A DNA stretch of 58,175 nucleotides from Saprospiraceae bacterium (lineage in GTDB: Bacteria; Bacteroidota; Bacteroidia; Chitinophagales; Saprospiraceae), in contig JAHDIE010000008.1 of the NCBI GenBank assembly GCA_020630955.1, forward strand, positions 4,238 to 62,412, in the 5' to 3' direction. Made by a program: the position numbers and the translations under genes. The notes beneath the pieces are model-generated. The model did not search any database, was not told the origin of the DNA, and saw only the letters and a program-made list of their open reading frames with translations. This document shows positions 43,109 to 53,076 of the stretch, piece by piece; positions within the stretch are counted from its first letter, which is position 1, and every line of letters starts with the position of its first letter.

Positions 43109-44008
43109 ATGCTTTCGAAGAAAATTGTTTTTATCTTCATTTTTAGTCTAATTCTATTTTCTTGTCATTTCCATTTTTATAGAGTAAGCGATGCTCAAAT
43201 TCAGAATTTTGAAAAATGGAAATTGGATAGGGTTAACTCTCTCAAGCAACCTTTTGGTTGGTTATCTTTGGCCGGATTATATTGGGTAAAAACTGATACC
43301 ATTCAAATAGGAACAAATTCTGGTTTTGATATTAATTTCCCCTATGACACTTCCGTAAATTTGGGTTCGATTTTAAAAAGTGATAATGGCTGGAGATTTT
43401 CACCCGTTCAGAAAAATTTCATTAAAGTGGAAGGACAATATGTCAATAATGAAATCAATTTAAAAGATGACCTTTCAGGTACTCCAACCATACTAAATTA
43501 TGAATCCTTATTCTTTTATATGATTAAGCGGGAAAATAATGATGGAGTAAGATTGAAAGATACTTTAAATAAGCAGAGACTTGATTTTACTTCTATACCA
43601 ATGTTTGATTATGAACCTAAATATCAAACAAAAGCAAAAGTCATTAGAGCAGGAGCGAAGGACTCGATTCTGATTACTAACGCTCAAGGAGTAGTGAGTA
43701 ATATACCATTAATGGGTTGGCTTGAATTTAAATATAAAAAGAAACCTTTTAGGCTTGCAGGAACCCACGGAGGGGATCAAACGTGGTTTATAGTTTTCGG
43801 GGATGAAACAAACAGCGGGGAAACTTATGGAGCAGGAAGATTTTTATATGTAAAGGTCCCAGATAATTCTGGTGAGATCATACTTGATTTTAATCGTGCA
43901 AAAAATCCACCATGTTACTTCACCGAATTTGCTACATGCCCTTTGCCTCCAAAGCAAAATAAACTCCCTTTTGAGGTAAGAGCAGGCGAAAAGTCAAGTC
44001 ATAATTAA
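43109..44008 (+). CDS. DUF1684 family lipoprotein
   Basis: The N-terminus MLSKKIVFIFIFSLILFSCH is a lipoprotein signal (lipobox LFSC). The body has KQPFGWLSLAGLYWVK, YFTEFATCPLPPKQNKLPFEVRAGEK and PLMGWLEFKYKKKPFRL. These are DUF1684 signatures, including the terminal FNRAxNPPCyfTeFatCPlPP block. The family is periplasmic and of unknown function. It ends about 110 bp before the sugar dehydrogenase gene. Confidence 0.88.
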   Translation: MLSKKIVFIFIFSLILFSCHFHFYRVSDAQIQNFEKWKLDRVNSLKQPFGWLSLAGLYWVKTDTIQIGTNSGFDINFPYDTSVNLGSILKSDNGWRFSPVQKNFIKVEGQYVNNEINLKDDLSGTPTILNYESLFFYMIKRENNDGVRLKDTLNKQRLDFTSIPMFDYEPKYQTKAKVIRAGAKDSILITNAQGVVSNIPLMGWLEFKYKKKPFRLAGTHGGDQTWFIVFGDETNSGETYGAGRFLYVKVPDNSGEIILDFNRAKNPPCYFTEFATCPLPPKQNKLPFEVRAGEKSSHN

Positions 44009-44096
44009 TTAACAAAATTGTCTTCCATGCCTTTGTAAAGCCTTTCAAATTAGACTAATTTACAGTTTTATTGCCTATTTTAAAGTTGCCTATTTT

Positions 44097-44104
44097 TAAT
44101 TTTG
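44097..44104 (+). promoter_or_regulatory. Candidate -7 element (TAATTTTG) of the sugar dehydrogenase gene
   Basis: A perfect TAnnTTTG that overlaps the alternative TTG at 44102 and ends 15 bases before the preferred ATG at 44120. Confidence 0.4.
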
Positions 44105-44119
44105 GTTCAAATTCATCGC

Positions 44120-46846
44120 ATGAGAAGGCTTACTTATATATTATTAATATGTTGTTGCTTTTCTAAAACATTTTCACAATTAGAATTGCCAGAAGGCTTT
44201 TACAGAGAATGGCTTGATATTGAATTTGAAGGATTGGTTGGTCTGACCTTTGATGAAAAAGATCGAATGTATGCTTGGGAACGGTCAGGTAAGGTCTGGC
44301 TAATAGAAAACGGCATAAAACCCAATCAGCCTTTTTTTGACATTAGTGATGAAGTTGGCAATTATGGTGATTCTGGTTTTTTGGGTTTCGTATTAGATCC
44401 AAACTATGAAACTAATGGATTTTTCTACTGTTTCTATCTTGTCGATAGTTATCATCTTTTATTTGCTGATGAGGCGTTTTACGATCCTAATGAGAATTTG
44501 TATAATAGAGCCACAATCACCAGATGCACAAGGTATACAGCAACAGGGTATGAATTTGATCCAGTAGTGGATTATGAGTCAAGGCATGTATTATTTGGAC
44601 AACAGGCAGGTTTAGGAGGGCCATCGCTTAATCTATTTCATGTAGGTTGCGGAATGGACTTTGGCGATGATGGAACACTTCTATTGTCAACTGGTGATGG
44701 GTGCGGTTATGAGGGGCCTTATTTTGGAGATGGACCTCCTTACCATGGAAATTTCATTGATCAAGCTTTGGATGATGGGATCATCCTTCCTGAGGAAAAT
44801 GTTGGTCAATTAATGGCGCAGCAAAAAAAATCTTTAGCTGGAAAAGTGCTAAGAATAAACCCTGAGACAGGTGAAGGAATGCCATCTAATCCATTCTATG
44901 ATTCAGAAAATCCCAACAGTAATGAATCTAAAGTTTGGGCACTAGGGTTTCGTAATCCATTTAAATTAAGAGTAAGACGAGGATCAGGTTTAACAGACCC
45001 AAGTTTAGGATTGCCAGGAGTAATCTATCTTGCGGATGTAGGTAATGGACTGTGGGAAGAATTGAATATTATTAAAAAAGGTGGTCTTAACTTTGGTTGG
45101 CCATTATATGAAGGTTGTGACAAGAATGTTCAATTTTTGGATAATCCCCAAGTTAATAAATTTACTAAAAACCCATTGGCGGAATCCGGAGTATGTGCAG
45201 ACTATTTTTCTTTTAAAGACCTCTTGAAGCAGGAATCATTAAACGAAATCAACTTTCCTAATCCTTGCGATCCAAGTGAAGTTATTCCAGAGGATTACCA
45301 AATGGTTCATTCTCGGCCAGCACTTAATTTAGCGCATATTACTGCCGGTTTGGGTGTTTTTTATGGAGCATATAATGAAGAGGGAGATGCCATTAATCTG
45401 TCAATTTCTGACGACAATTCAATCATAGAAGGTGATCTTTTTGATCTAAGAGCTCAAGCAGTTATTGGTGGTGATTTTTATGATGGAGTCACTTATCCGG
45501 AAGAATTTGTCGGTAATTATCTTGTTGGTGATTATAATCAAGGATGGATCAATTCTGTAGAATATGACTTGAATGATGATATAAAAAGTGTACGAGCATT
45601 TTATCGTGATTCTTTCCCAATTGTACATATAGAAGTAAATCCAAATGATGGTTGTACCTATATAGTCAATTATAATTATAACCGCATCGGCAAAATTTGT
45701 TATGGTGATAAGCTTCCTCCAATTGCTACTTTTCAACATAGTGTAGAATTTGGATCTTCGCCATTGACGGTGCAATTTGATGCAGGAGAATCATACGATC
45801 CAAATGGTGAGTTATTGGAATATTATTGGGAATTTGGTGATGGGAATAATAGTATAGAAAAATCTCCACAACACATTTTCACAAGTGAAAACAATCAGCC
45901 AAAGTCTTTTGAAGTAAAACTGACCGTAACAAACGAATCGGGTCTTATGTCAGAAGAAAGAGGATTGATCTCGATTAATAATTCTCCTCCTCAAGTTAAA
46001 ATTACCAGTATCGTTGATGGTCAATTATACAATATGACTGGAGTTTCTATTTACGACTTAGAAGCACATGTTGAAGATTTGGAACATAAGGATAGTGAAC
46101 TCGATTATCGATGGGTTTGGAGCCTTCGACATAACACCCATTCACACCCAGAGCCTCCAATTGAAGATCATATTTCTGAAATTGAACTTTGGCCCATTGG
46201 TTGTGAGGATGAAGTCTATTTTTATGGTATAGAATTAGAAGTAACCGATAGAGTAGGATTAAGTGGCAAGGATGAAGTATTTCTATACCCGGATTGCGGT
46301 TCAGAGTATGTAGAATTGCTTGACTTTAATGCGAGATTACAAGGTTCCAATGCTTATTGCACATGGCTTGTAGAAAATGAAATTGAATTGGATCGTTACG
46401 AGTTGCAGAGAGCAAGGATTGATAGGAGATTTATATCCATTCAAAGCTTTTCATCAAACGGAGTAAGTGGGCCACAAGAATACGATTTCTTAGATGATAA
46501 CTTGTTGCCAGGATTTAATCTTTATCGATTAAAAATGATCTCTTCAGGTGGTAAAGAAACATACTCTCAAGATCAGCTGGTTTTGTTAGCTGAAGAGGAT
46601 GAAGTTTATATTTATCCAAATCCAGCTTCTAATGAATTAAAAGTATTTTACGGCAAATTAAATTCTGCTGCCTTTATAGAAATATTCAATAGTGAAGGTA
46701 GAATTATTCGTCGTGAAGAACATAATGGTAGTGGAACTCAAATCTTAACCATCGACCTGACAGGTATTCATCCTGGCACTTACCATTACCGAATTGTTAA
46801 CAGTGACCTTATCAAAACAGGAAGTTTTATTTTGATAAGAGATTAA
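44120..46846 (+). CDS. Secreted PQQ-type sugar dehydrogenase with PKD domain and T9SS sorting signal
   Basis: About 908 residues. The signal peptide is MRRLTYILLICCCFSKTFSQ. The glucose/sorbosone dehydrogenase-like beta-propeller (about 30-540) has LEGLVGLTFDEKDRMYAWE-type blades, FGDDGTLLLSTGDG, GKVLRINPETGEGMPSNPF, ALGFRNPFKLR and KGGLNFGWPLYEG. A PKD-type domain follows (YDPNGELLEYYWEFGDGNNS, about 555-640), then an Ig-like stretch. The T9SS type A C-terminal domain is IYIYPNPASNELKVFYG... ending TGSFILIRD. It is therefore probably exported by the type IX system. The product may oxidise an extracellular sugar or polysaccharide terminus. ATG at 44120 was chosen over TTG at 44102. Confidence 0.87.
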   Translation: MRRLTYILLICCCFSKTFSQLELPEGFYREWLDIEFEGLVGLTFDEKDRMYAWERSGKVWLIENGIKPNQPFFDISDEVGNYGDSGFLGFVLDPNYETNGFFYCFYLVDSYHLLFADEAFYDPNENLYNRATITRCTRYTATGYEFDPVVDYESRHVLFGQQAGLGGPSLNLFHVGCGMDFGDDGTLLLSTGDGCGYEGPYFGDGPPYHGNFIDQALDDGIILPEENVGQLMAQQKKSLAGKVLRINPETGEGMPSNPFYDSENPNSNESKVWALGFRNPFKLRVRRGSGLTDPSLGLPGVIYLADVGNGLWEELNIIKKGGLNFGWPLYEGCDKNVQFLDNPQVNKFTKNPLAESGVCADYFSFKDLLKQESLNEINFPNPCDPSEVIPEDYQMVHSRPALNLAHITAGLGVFYGAYNEEGDAINLSISDDNSIIEGDLFDLRAQAVIGGDFYDGVTYPEEFVGNYLVGDYNQGWINSVEYDLNDDIKSVRAFYRDSFPIVHIEVNPNDGCTYIVNYNYNRIGKICYGDKLPPIATFQHSVEFGSSPLTVQFDAGESYDPNGELLEYYWEFGDGNNSIEKSPQHIFTSENNQPKSFEVKLTVTNESGLMSEERGLISINNSPPQVKITSIVDGQLYNMTGVSIYDLEAHVEDLEHKDSELDYRWVWSLRHNTHSHPEPPIEDHISEIELWPIGCEDEVYFYGIELEVTDRVGLSGKDEVFLYPDCGSEYVELLDFNARLQGSNAYCTWLVENEIELDRYELQRARIDRRFISIQSFSSNGVSGPQEYDFLDDNLLPGFNLYRLKMISSGGKETYSQDQLVLLAEEDEVYIYPNPASNELKVFYGKLNSAAFIEIFNSEGRIIRREEHNGSGTQILTIDLTGIHPGTYHYRIVNSDLIKTGSFILIRD

Positions 46847-46883
46847 TGATTATCATTGTAAAATTACAAATAACCTAGAGTCA

Positions 46884-48311
46884 ATGTCAACCTCTAAAAA
46901 GACCAAACAGGATTCGGAAAGCTTAGATGTAAGTTCCATCAAAATTAATCTGAAGGCATATTTTAGCTCACTGATTGATGATATTTTTCACCTTGAAAAA
47001 GGAGTGAATAAAAAGGCCACTATACGTGAAATTAAGTCGAATCAATCCATGAGCGGTGCGAATGCATGGATGCTGTTTTGTTCTATCATGATAGCTTCTA
47101 TAGGACTTAATTTAGATTCTCAGGCGGTCATCATTGGTGCCATGTTAATTTCGCCATTGATGTCTCCCATCTTGGGAGTTGGCTTAGGTGTCGCCATCAA
47201 TGATAAAGATGCTCTAAATCACGCTTTAATGCATTTTGGAGCTGCAATTATCATTGCTTTAATAGCATCAACATTATATTTTTGGATTACTCCCCTTGAT
47301 GATTTCACGCCTCAAATTGCAGCTCGTACGGAACCCACTTTTTTAGATGTGCTAATTGCCATTTTTGGAGGTGTTGCTGGTATTATTTCAATAGCAAGAA
47401 AGGATGTTTCTACAACTCTACCAGGAGTTGCCATTGCAACTGCTTTGATGCCACCATTATGCGTTACGGGCTATGGTTTAGCAAATGCAAATTTTGATAT
47501 TGCACTTAAGGCATTTTATTTGTTTTTTCTGAATTCATTCTTCGTGGCATTTGCAACCTATATCATTTTAAGCATTATGGATTTTCCACATAAGGTGTAT
47601 GCTGATAAAAAAGAAAGAAGAAAAAATTTAGTCTTCGTTTTTATCTTTAGCTTATTAATGCTAATTCCTAGCTTTCTTATTTTTAAATCCGTTTTTAATG
47701 AATATAATCAAAATCAAATGCTTGATCAATTTATTAGCAATTCATTCCAAGGCGCTGAATTTGATTTGATAGATGATTATAAATTAATACCTCCTGAAAA
47801 CCCAAACAAATTATTATTGAAAGTTTATGGAAATACAATCAATGATGGAAGATTAAACGCGATGAAATTGGAATTGGAAAATGTTGGCTTAGGTTATATA
47901 ACTGACATTGACATAATACCAACATCGGAGATAGATTTAGATAATTTAGATCAATTGAAAACACAAATTTCAGGCTTAGATGAAAAGTTTAAAAATCAGA
48001 TTAACGAACTTTCTAGCGAACAAGAAATTAGACAAAAAATGATTGAAGAATTCAATAGAAAAAATGACTTTTTTGCACAAGATTCTAGTCAATTTTTCCA
48101 AATTTGTCAGGATCTTAAGCTATTTTATCCAGACATATCTGAAATTAGTTTTGCAGTATCTCAAACGACTAATTTTACTGAGCAAAAAAGAGGCCTGCCA
48201 ACCATCATACTTGATTGGGAAAAATCTTCGCCGTTAAAAATGGAAAAATTAAACCGTTTCATTATGCGTAAGTATCAATTGGATACATTGAAAATGGTAA
48301 TTATTAAGTGA
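46884..48311 (+). CDS. DUF389 family integral membrane protein
   Basis: A 475-residue inner-membrane protein. About six helices are seen between residues 60 and 290, with AWMLFCSIMIASIGLNLDSQAVIIGAMLISPLMSPI, GVAIATALMPPLCVTGYGLA and IFGGVAGIISIARKD as DUF389 signatures. A soluble coiled-coil domain (about 300-475, with DQLKTQISGLDEKF) follows. Function is unknown for the family. It starts 37 bp after the sugar dehydrogenase gene and ends 12 bp from the convergent DapB-like gene. Confidence 0.9.
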   Translation: MSTSKKTKQDSESLDVSSIKINLKAYFSSLIDDIFHLEKGVNKKATIREIKSNQSMSGANAWMLFCSIMIASIGLNLDSQAVIIGAMLISPLMSPILGVGLGVAINDKDALNHALMHFGAAIIIALIASTLYFWITPLDDFTPQIAARTEPTFLDVLIAIFGGVAGIISIARKDVSTTLPGVAIATALMPPLCVTGYGLANANFDIALKAFYLFFLNSFFVAFATYIILSIMDFPHKVYADKKERRKNLVFVFIFSLLMLIPSFLIFKSVFNEYNQNQMLDQFISNSFQGAEFDLIDDYKLIPPENPNKLLLKVYGNTINDGRLNAMKLELENVGLGYITDIDIIPTSEIDLDNLDQLKTQISGLDEKFKNQINELSSEQEIRQKMIEEFNRKNDFFAQDSSQFFQICQDLKLFYPDISEISFAVSQTTNFTEQKRGLPTIILDWEKSSPLKMEKLNRFIMRKYQLDTLKMVIIK

Positions 48312-48323
48312 TTCAATTATTTG

Positions 48324-49319
48324 CTATCTAATAAAACCCACAATGCCAACATCTTTCATTGTTCTCAAGCCAGGATTAGCATTAATTACATTTGGAATGG
48401 CATTTAAGACAATACTACAGGTCGCTATGTCTCCATGAACTCCTCCAGAAATTTTGGAATGAATGTTAGGATTTCCTTTAATAATAACTTCATCATAAGA
48501 ATCACCCAAACCAACAGCTGCTTCAAAGACAAGTTTTATTTTCTCTTCTCCTTTGTAGGTTGCTCTACCTATTTGGCGCACGCCCATTGCATCTCCTTTT
48601 GGAATGGTCATGTGTTCAGTCGTGATTTCTTCTTCAGCTATAATTGGACTTATAACATCTTCAGTGCTGTCAAATTTGAAACCTACTAATTCTGCAATAA
48701 AATGCATGGACTCAGTCAATCCAACATGCCTTAAGGAGCCATCAGTTTTTTTCATCTCAAACTCTTCAAGTATTAAACCCGCTCCAATCTTTTTTTGAAA
48801 AGGCAAACGTCTTGTTCTTGCATCTTGGACTCGATTAACTTGAATATGATCAAGATCTTTGCAGACACCACTTAAAACGCTTGGCAAGGTATCCATCAGG
48901 AAGCCAGGATTGACACCGGTAGATAGGATAGCTACTTTTTTCTCTTTTGCTTTTCTATTTAATTTAGAGGCGAGTTCATAATCGGTCACCCACGGAAATA
49001 CCAATTCTTCACACGTTGATATGATCGGAAGATTATATTCTAATATTTCATTGATTTGATTACTAATTGCTTTTAGACTAGAACTTGTAGTCAAGATAAC
49101 AACATCAACCAAAGCGATATCAGAAACATTTTCTAAACAACTTTGGATAATTACATCTGTTGGATTGTCTGAAGTTAAACTCCCTAAATCTTTACCTTCT
49201 AATTCCGGATTGATGTCAACTGCCGCGATTGTTTCTAAGCTTTCCTTTGCAGCAATATATTTCGCAATATTTAGCCCCAATGGACCTAGTCCAACTTGTA
49301 AAATTTTTATACTTTTCAA
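48324..49319 (-). CDS. DapB-like NAD(P)-dependent dehydrogenase (diaminopentanoate-dehydrogenase-like)
   Basis: A 331-residue protein with an N-terminal Rossmann domain (KILQVGLGPLGLNIAKYI) and a DapB-type C-terminal domain. VNPGFLMDTLPSVLSGVCKDLDHI and RTRRLPFQKKIGAG resemble the 2,4-diaminopentanoate dehydrogenase / dihydrodipicolinate reductase branch. The final GGVHGDIATCSIVLNAIPNVINANPGL resembles such enzymes. No ornithine-fermentation genes are next to it, so the substrate is open. Candidates are an amino-acid-derived ketone or a lysine-pathway intermediate. Confidence 0.8.
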   Translation of the reverse strand: MKSIKILQVGLGPLGLNIAKYIAAKESLETIAAVDINPELEGKDLGSLTSDNPTDVIIQSCLENVSDIALVDVVILTTSSSLKAISNQINEILEYNLPIISTCEELVFPWVTDYELASKLNRKAKEKKVAILSTGVNPGFLMDTLPSVLSGVCKDLDHIQVNRVQDARTRRLPFQKKIGAGLILEEFEMKKTDGSLRHVGLTESMHFIAELVGFKFDSTEDVISPIIAEEEITTEHMTIPKGDAMGVRQIGRATYKGEEKIKLVFEAAVGLGDSYDEVIIKGNPNIHSKISGGVHGDIATCSIVLNAIPNVINANPGLRTMKDVGIVGFIR

Positions 49320-49553
49320 TGTGTTTTGATTTTGTTCAGAAAAACCAAAGTAAGATATAATTATATTTTATAAAGTAGATGCACAATTAATATATAATCG
49401 CCAATATATTGATAAAATTTAATGTCGGCTCTTAATTGTTTTTCAGAATTATTTTAGTAATGAAACATACTTGAATAATTTAATTGAAATTTTTTATTTT
49501 TTTTCCATCCTTTTTATGAAAAGCGGCTGTCTATATGTAGTATAGAGCTTTAG

Positions 49554-49573
49554 TTTTCATGGAAACATGAAAA
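49554..49573. promoter_or_regulatory. Perfect inverted repeat, 8-bp arms
   Basis: TTTTCATG and CATGAAAA flank GAAA. Located about 215 bp before susC, it could bind a regulator of the SusCD locus. Confidence 0.35.
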
Positions 49574-49625
49574 GTATTATGCTTAGCTGAAGCTTCCAAA
49601 ATCTAAAAAACTACATTGGAATGGT

Positions 49626-49658
49626 TTGTTAAATAGCTATTTTTCTTAAATTTAACAA
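49626..49658 (+). promoter_or_regulatory. Inverted repeat overlapping a promoter-like pair
   Basis: TTGTTAAAT and ATTTAACAA are perfect 9-bp arms with a 15-bp spacer. The same bases give TTG then, 18 bp later, TAAATTTA (49647-49654), a -33/-7-like pair with one mismatch. An operator lying on a promoter is a plausible reading. Confidence 0.38.
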
Positions 49659-49788
49659 CTACTTTCAAGTTCATAAACGAATATGAATCATAAATCGAAG
49701 GGAGTCTAAGGAGCTGATTTGGTGATAAAGGTATGACCAAACCAATGAATAATCCTCCTTTTTATTATTAATTAATCAAAACAAATCT

Positions 49789-52700
49789 ATGAAAAAAGTA
49801 ACTCTACTTTTTGCTATGTTCTTTGTTTGCGTCGGTATGACTTTTGCCCAAAAAACTGTTACAGGGACAGTCGCCGACAACGAAGGAATTCCAATAATTG
49901 GAGCAAATGTTCTCGTCAAAGGAACAGTAACTGGAACCATTACCGATATCGATGGTAACTTTTCATTAGAAGTGCCAAGTGACGCCCAAATGCTTGTTGT
50001 CAGTTATACAGGTTTCGGTACTCAAGAAGTTGATATCTCAGGTGTTTCAAATGTAAATGTTGTACTTGCTGATGGTGTTGTATTATCAGAGGCAGTAGTA
50101 ACGGCATTAGGAATTAAAAGGGATGAAAAAGCCCTAGGTTATGCCGTTCAAGAAGTTAATGCAGAAGATATTACTCGTTCTGGTGCAACAAACCCTGTAG
50201 ATGCACTTGTTGGAAAATCATCAGGTATTCAGGTTACAAGATCTTCAGGATCTGTAGGTGGAGGTTCCAGAATATTAATCAGAGGTGTAACTTCCATGGT
50301 AGGAGATAATCAACCTCTTATTGTAATTGATGGTGTAAGAACCAACAATGATACTAACCTTTCACAAGGTTCAACTTCAGGAACATCAGCTTCAAACAGA
50401 TTGATGGATTTGAATCCAGAAGATATTGAGTCAGTAAACATATTAAAAGGTGCTGCTGCAACTGCATTATATGGAACAGCAGGAGCAACTGGTGTTGTAT
50501 TGATAACCACTAAAAAAGGAGCGACTGGAGGAGATTCATTTGATATTAACTTTTCTTCATCAGTAGGTTTTGATCAAATTACACAAATGATTGATCTTCA
50601 AGATACTTATGCCCAAGGATCAGGAGGAGCATATAGAGGACCATATACTGGTGCTTCAGGATCTTGGGGACCTTTGGTTTCTGAACTTGAATATTCAACA
50701 GATCCAAATCACCCAGATGCTCCTGTAGCAACTGGAAGTAGAATTGCATTTAATCCAGATGGTTCTTATGCTTGGGATAAAAATGGTTTCTTGGTGCCAA
50801 AAGGTACAGGAAATGGACAGGCAGCCAACGTGTACAATAATGTTGATGACTTTTTTCAGACAGGTGTTTCTTTAAACAACTCTTTAGCAATATCAGGTGG
50901 AGGAGAAACAGCAACATTTAGACTATCACTTTCAGATTTGAGAGCTTCGGGAGTTGTTCCTAATGAAAGTTACGACAGAAAAACAGTAAAGTTGGCTTCA
51001 ACTTTGACTCCAACAGATAAATTTTCAATGGGAGGTTCTGTAAACTATACAAGAGCTGATAATGTTAGAGTTCAACAAGGATCAAACACTTCAGGACTTT
51101 TGTTGGGAATGTTGAGAACACCAGTTTCATTTGATAATGCAAACGGATTCAGCGCAGCAGATGCAGTAGATGAAGTAAGTTCTTATCAATTTGCAAACTT
51201 TAATCAAAGAAATTACCGTGGTGGTGGTGGATATGATAATCCATATTGGGTTATTAATAACGCCTTAGGGTACGATAATGTTGATAGAGTTTTTGGTAAT
51301 GTAAAAGCAGATTATAGATTCTCTGATTGGATAGGCTTCGGTATTAACTTAGGTTATGATATGGCCAGTGATAGAAGAAAGCAAGATTTCGAAATTGGAT
51401 CAAGAACCAATGCAAGTGGTGCAATCTTAATTGATGAGTTTGCAACCAAAATATTGGACAATAACTTCAATATTACTGGTAATGGATATCTTAATGATGA
51501 TATTAACTTAAGTTACTTATTGGGAGCTAACACTTTCTCGTATAAGTACAATCAATCAAATGTTGACGGATTTGGTTTGACTTTCCCTGGATTCTTAGAC
51601 ATAAGTAATGCGACAAGTTTAACTTCTTTTAGCAATGCATTCAACTATAATACATTAGGATTTTTCGGTCAAGTTGAAGCAGGTTGGAGAAGTATGGCAT
51701 ATTTGACCTTGTCTGCAAGACAAGATTATGATTCAAGATTAGGAGACCCGACAAATTTTGATTTGTCTAAAACTGGATTCTTCTATCCTTCAGCGTCATT
51801 AGCTTTGGTATTCTCTGAAATGATGAATAACACGGGGCCATTGTCATTTGGTAAGTTAAGAATGTCTTGGGCGCAAGTGGGATCTGGTCCACCTAATCCT
51901 TATTCTACTGCATCAGTTTTCGTTTCTCCTTCAATTGGAGATGGATGGGGAGATAATATTGGATTCCCTATTTCTGGAGTTTCAGGATTCGACCAATCTT
52001 CATTGTTAGGAAACAATGAATTGACACCAGAATTATCAACAACTATTGAATTAGGAGCAGATTTAAGATTCTTAAGAGATAGATTAGGATTAGATGTTAC
52101 GGTTTATAAAACCAATACAAAAGATGCAATATTAAATGCATCATTGGCTCCTTCTACTGGATACAACAATGTTTGGTTGAATTCAGGAGAAATGACTTCA
52201 AGAGGTATTGAGTTGACTCTTAATGCGAATCCAGTTCAAACAAGTAAGTTCAATTGGAATACTCAAGTTAACTTTACGAAGTCAGAAAGCATCGTTGATA
52301 AATTGGCTCCAGGAATTGAAAGATTATTCTTGGCAGGTTTTAGTACTGCAGGAACCTACTTGGTTGAAGGAAATCAATATGGTGCAATCTTTGGAGGTGC
52401 TTACTTGAGACAAGAAGCTGGTACTGACACAGACACGAGTTTAAATATTCCTGGAGGACCAGTTGTTATTAATGATGACCCTGATAGTGCAGAGTATGGA
52501 TTTGAAGCTACTGATCCAACTCAAAGAGCAATTGGAAATCCAAATCCAGATTTTATCATTGGATGGAATAATACATTCTCATTTGGTAATTTCTCAGCTA
52601 ACTTCTTATTAGATTGGAGAGAAGGTGGTGACCTTTGGAATGGAACAGCTTGGGCACTTTCATTCTTTGGAAGATCTCAATTAACAGCAGATACAAGAGT

Positions 52701-53064
52701 AGAAACACCTACTCCTATCGAAGGAGTTTTGTCTGATGGTTCACCTAATAATATTCCAGTTGTAAGAGATCAAAGCTACTGGCAATCATCATTAGGTGGT
52801 TTCGGTTTTGTTGGAGAGCAATTTGTACAAGATGGTGGTTGGGTTAGATTAAGAGAGGTTGGACTTTCTTACCGAATTCCATCAGTAGAATGGATGAAAG
52901 GAGGAAGTATCGGAGTATCAGGAAGAAACCTTTGGTTGAAAACTGATTATGATGGTATCGATCCTGAAACAAGTTTGACAGGAACAGGAAATGGTCAAGG
53001 TTTTGATTACTTTAACATGCCTGCGACCAAATCAGTTATTGTCAAGTTATCTCTTAATTTTTAA
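49789..53064 (+). CDS. SusC/RagA-type TonB-linked outer membrane transporter
   Basis: A 1091-residue receptor that imports an oligosaccharide or peptide ligand with its SusD partner. The signal peptide ends at about residue 20 (MTFAQ). A carboxypeptidase-like domain follows (KTVTGTVADNEGIPIIGANV, about 22-105). The plug region has NVNVVLADGVVLSEAVVTALGIKRDE, SGIQVTRSSG, RILIRGVTS and the motif PLIVIDGV (about 115-230), then the barrel. The final DYFNMPATKSVIVKLSLNF ends in Phe as outer-membrane barrels do. No STN domain precedes it, so anti-sigma signalling by an STN module is not expected. It is followed by a SusD gene. Confidence 0.95.
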   Translation: MKKVTLLFAMFFVCVGMTFAQKTVTGTVADNEGIPIIGANVLVKGTVTGTITDIDGNFSLEVPSDAQMLVVSYTGFGTQEVDISGVSNVNVVLADGVVLSEAVVTALGIKRDEKALGYAVQEVNAEDITRSGATNPVDALVGKSSGIQVTRSSGSVGGGSRILIRGVTSMVGDNQPLIVIDGVRTNNDTNLSQGSTSGTSASNRLMDLNPEDIESVNILKGAAATALYGTAGATGVVLITTKKGATGGDSFDINFSSSVGFDQITQMIDLQDTYAQGSGGAYRGPYTGASGSWGPLVSELEYSTDPNHPDAPVATGSRIAFNPDGSYAWDKNGFLVPKGTGNGQAANVYNNVDDFFQTGVSLNNSLAISGGGETATFRLSLSDLRASGVVPNESYDRKTVKLASTLTPTDKFSMGGSVNYTRADNVRVQQGSNTSGLLLGMLRTPVSFDNANGFSAADAVDEVSSYQFANFNQRNYRGGGGYDNPYWVINNALGYDNVDRVFGNVKADYRFSDWIGFGINLGYDMASDRRKQDFEIGSRTNASGAILIDEFATKILDNNFNITGNGYLNDDINLSYLLGANTFSYKYNQSNVDGFGLTFPGFLDISNATSLTSFSNAFNYNTLGFFGQVEAGWRSMAYLTLSARQDYDSRLGDPTNFDLSKTGFFYPSASLALVFSEMMNNTGPLSFGKLRMSWAQVGSGPPNPYSTASVFVSPSIGDGWGDNIGFPISGVSGFDQSSLLGNNELTPELSTTIELGADLRFLRDRLGLDVTVYKTNTKDAILNASLAPSTGYNNVWLNSGEMTSRGIELTLNANPVQTSKFNWNTQVNFTKSESIVDKLAPGIERLFLAGFSTAGTYLVEGNQYGAIFGGAYLRQEAGTDTDTSLNIPGGPVVINDDPDSAEYGFEATDPTQRAIGNPNPDFIIGWNNTFSFGNFSANFLLDWREGGDLWNGTAWALSFFGRSQLTADTRVETPTPIEGVLSDGSPNNIPVVRDQSYWQSSLGGFGFVGEQFVQDGGWVRLREVGLSYRIPSVEWMKGGSIGVSGRNLWLKTDYDGIDPETSLTGTGNGQGFDYFNMPATKSVIVKLSLNF

Positions 53065-53076
53065 ACCGTGAACACT

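Larger units (their letters stand above)
49320..49788. other. 469-bp upstream region of the SusC gene
   Basis: No gene is seen. It contains a run of inverted repeats before susC: TTTTCATG-GAAA-CATGAAAA (49554-49573), TTGTTAAAT...ATTTAACAA (49626-49658) and TTTGGT...ACCAAA (49718-49741). A promoter-like TTG-N18-TAAATTTA overlaps the second. The first hairpin has no T-tract, so it is more likely a binding site than a terminator. A long leader of about 130 bases to the susC ATG is implied if that promoter is used. Confidence 0.5.
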
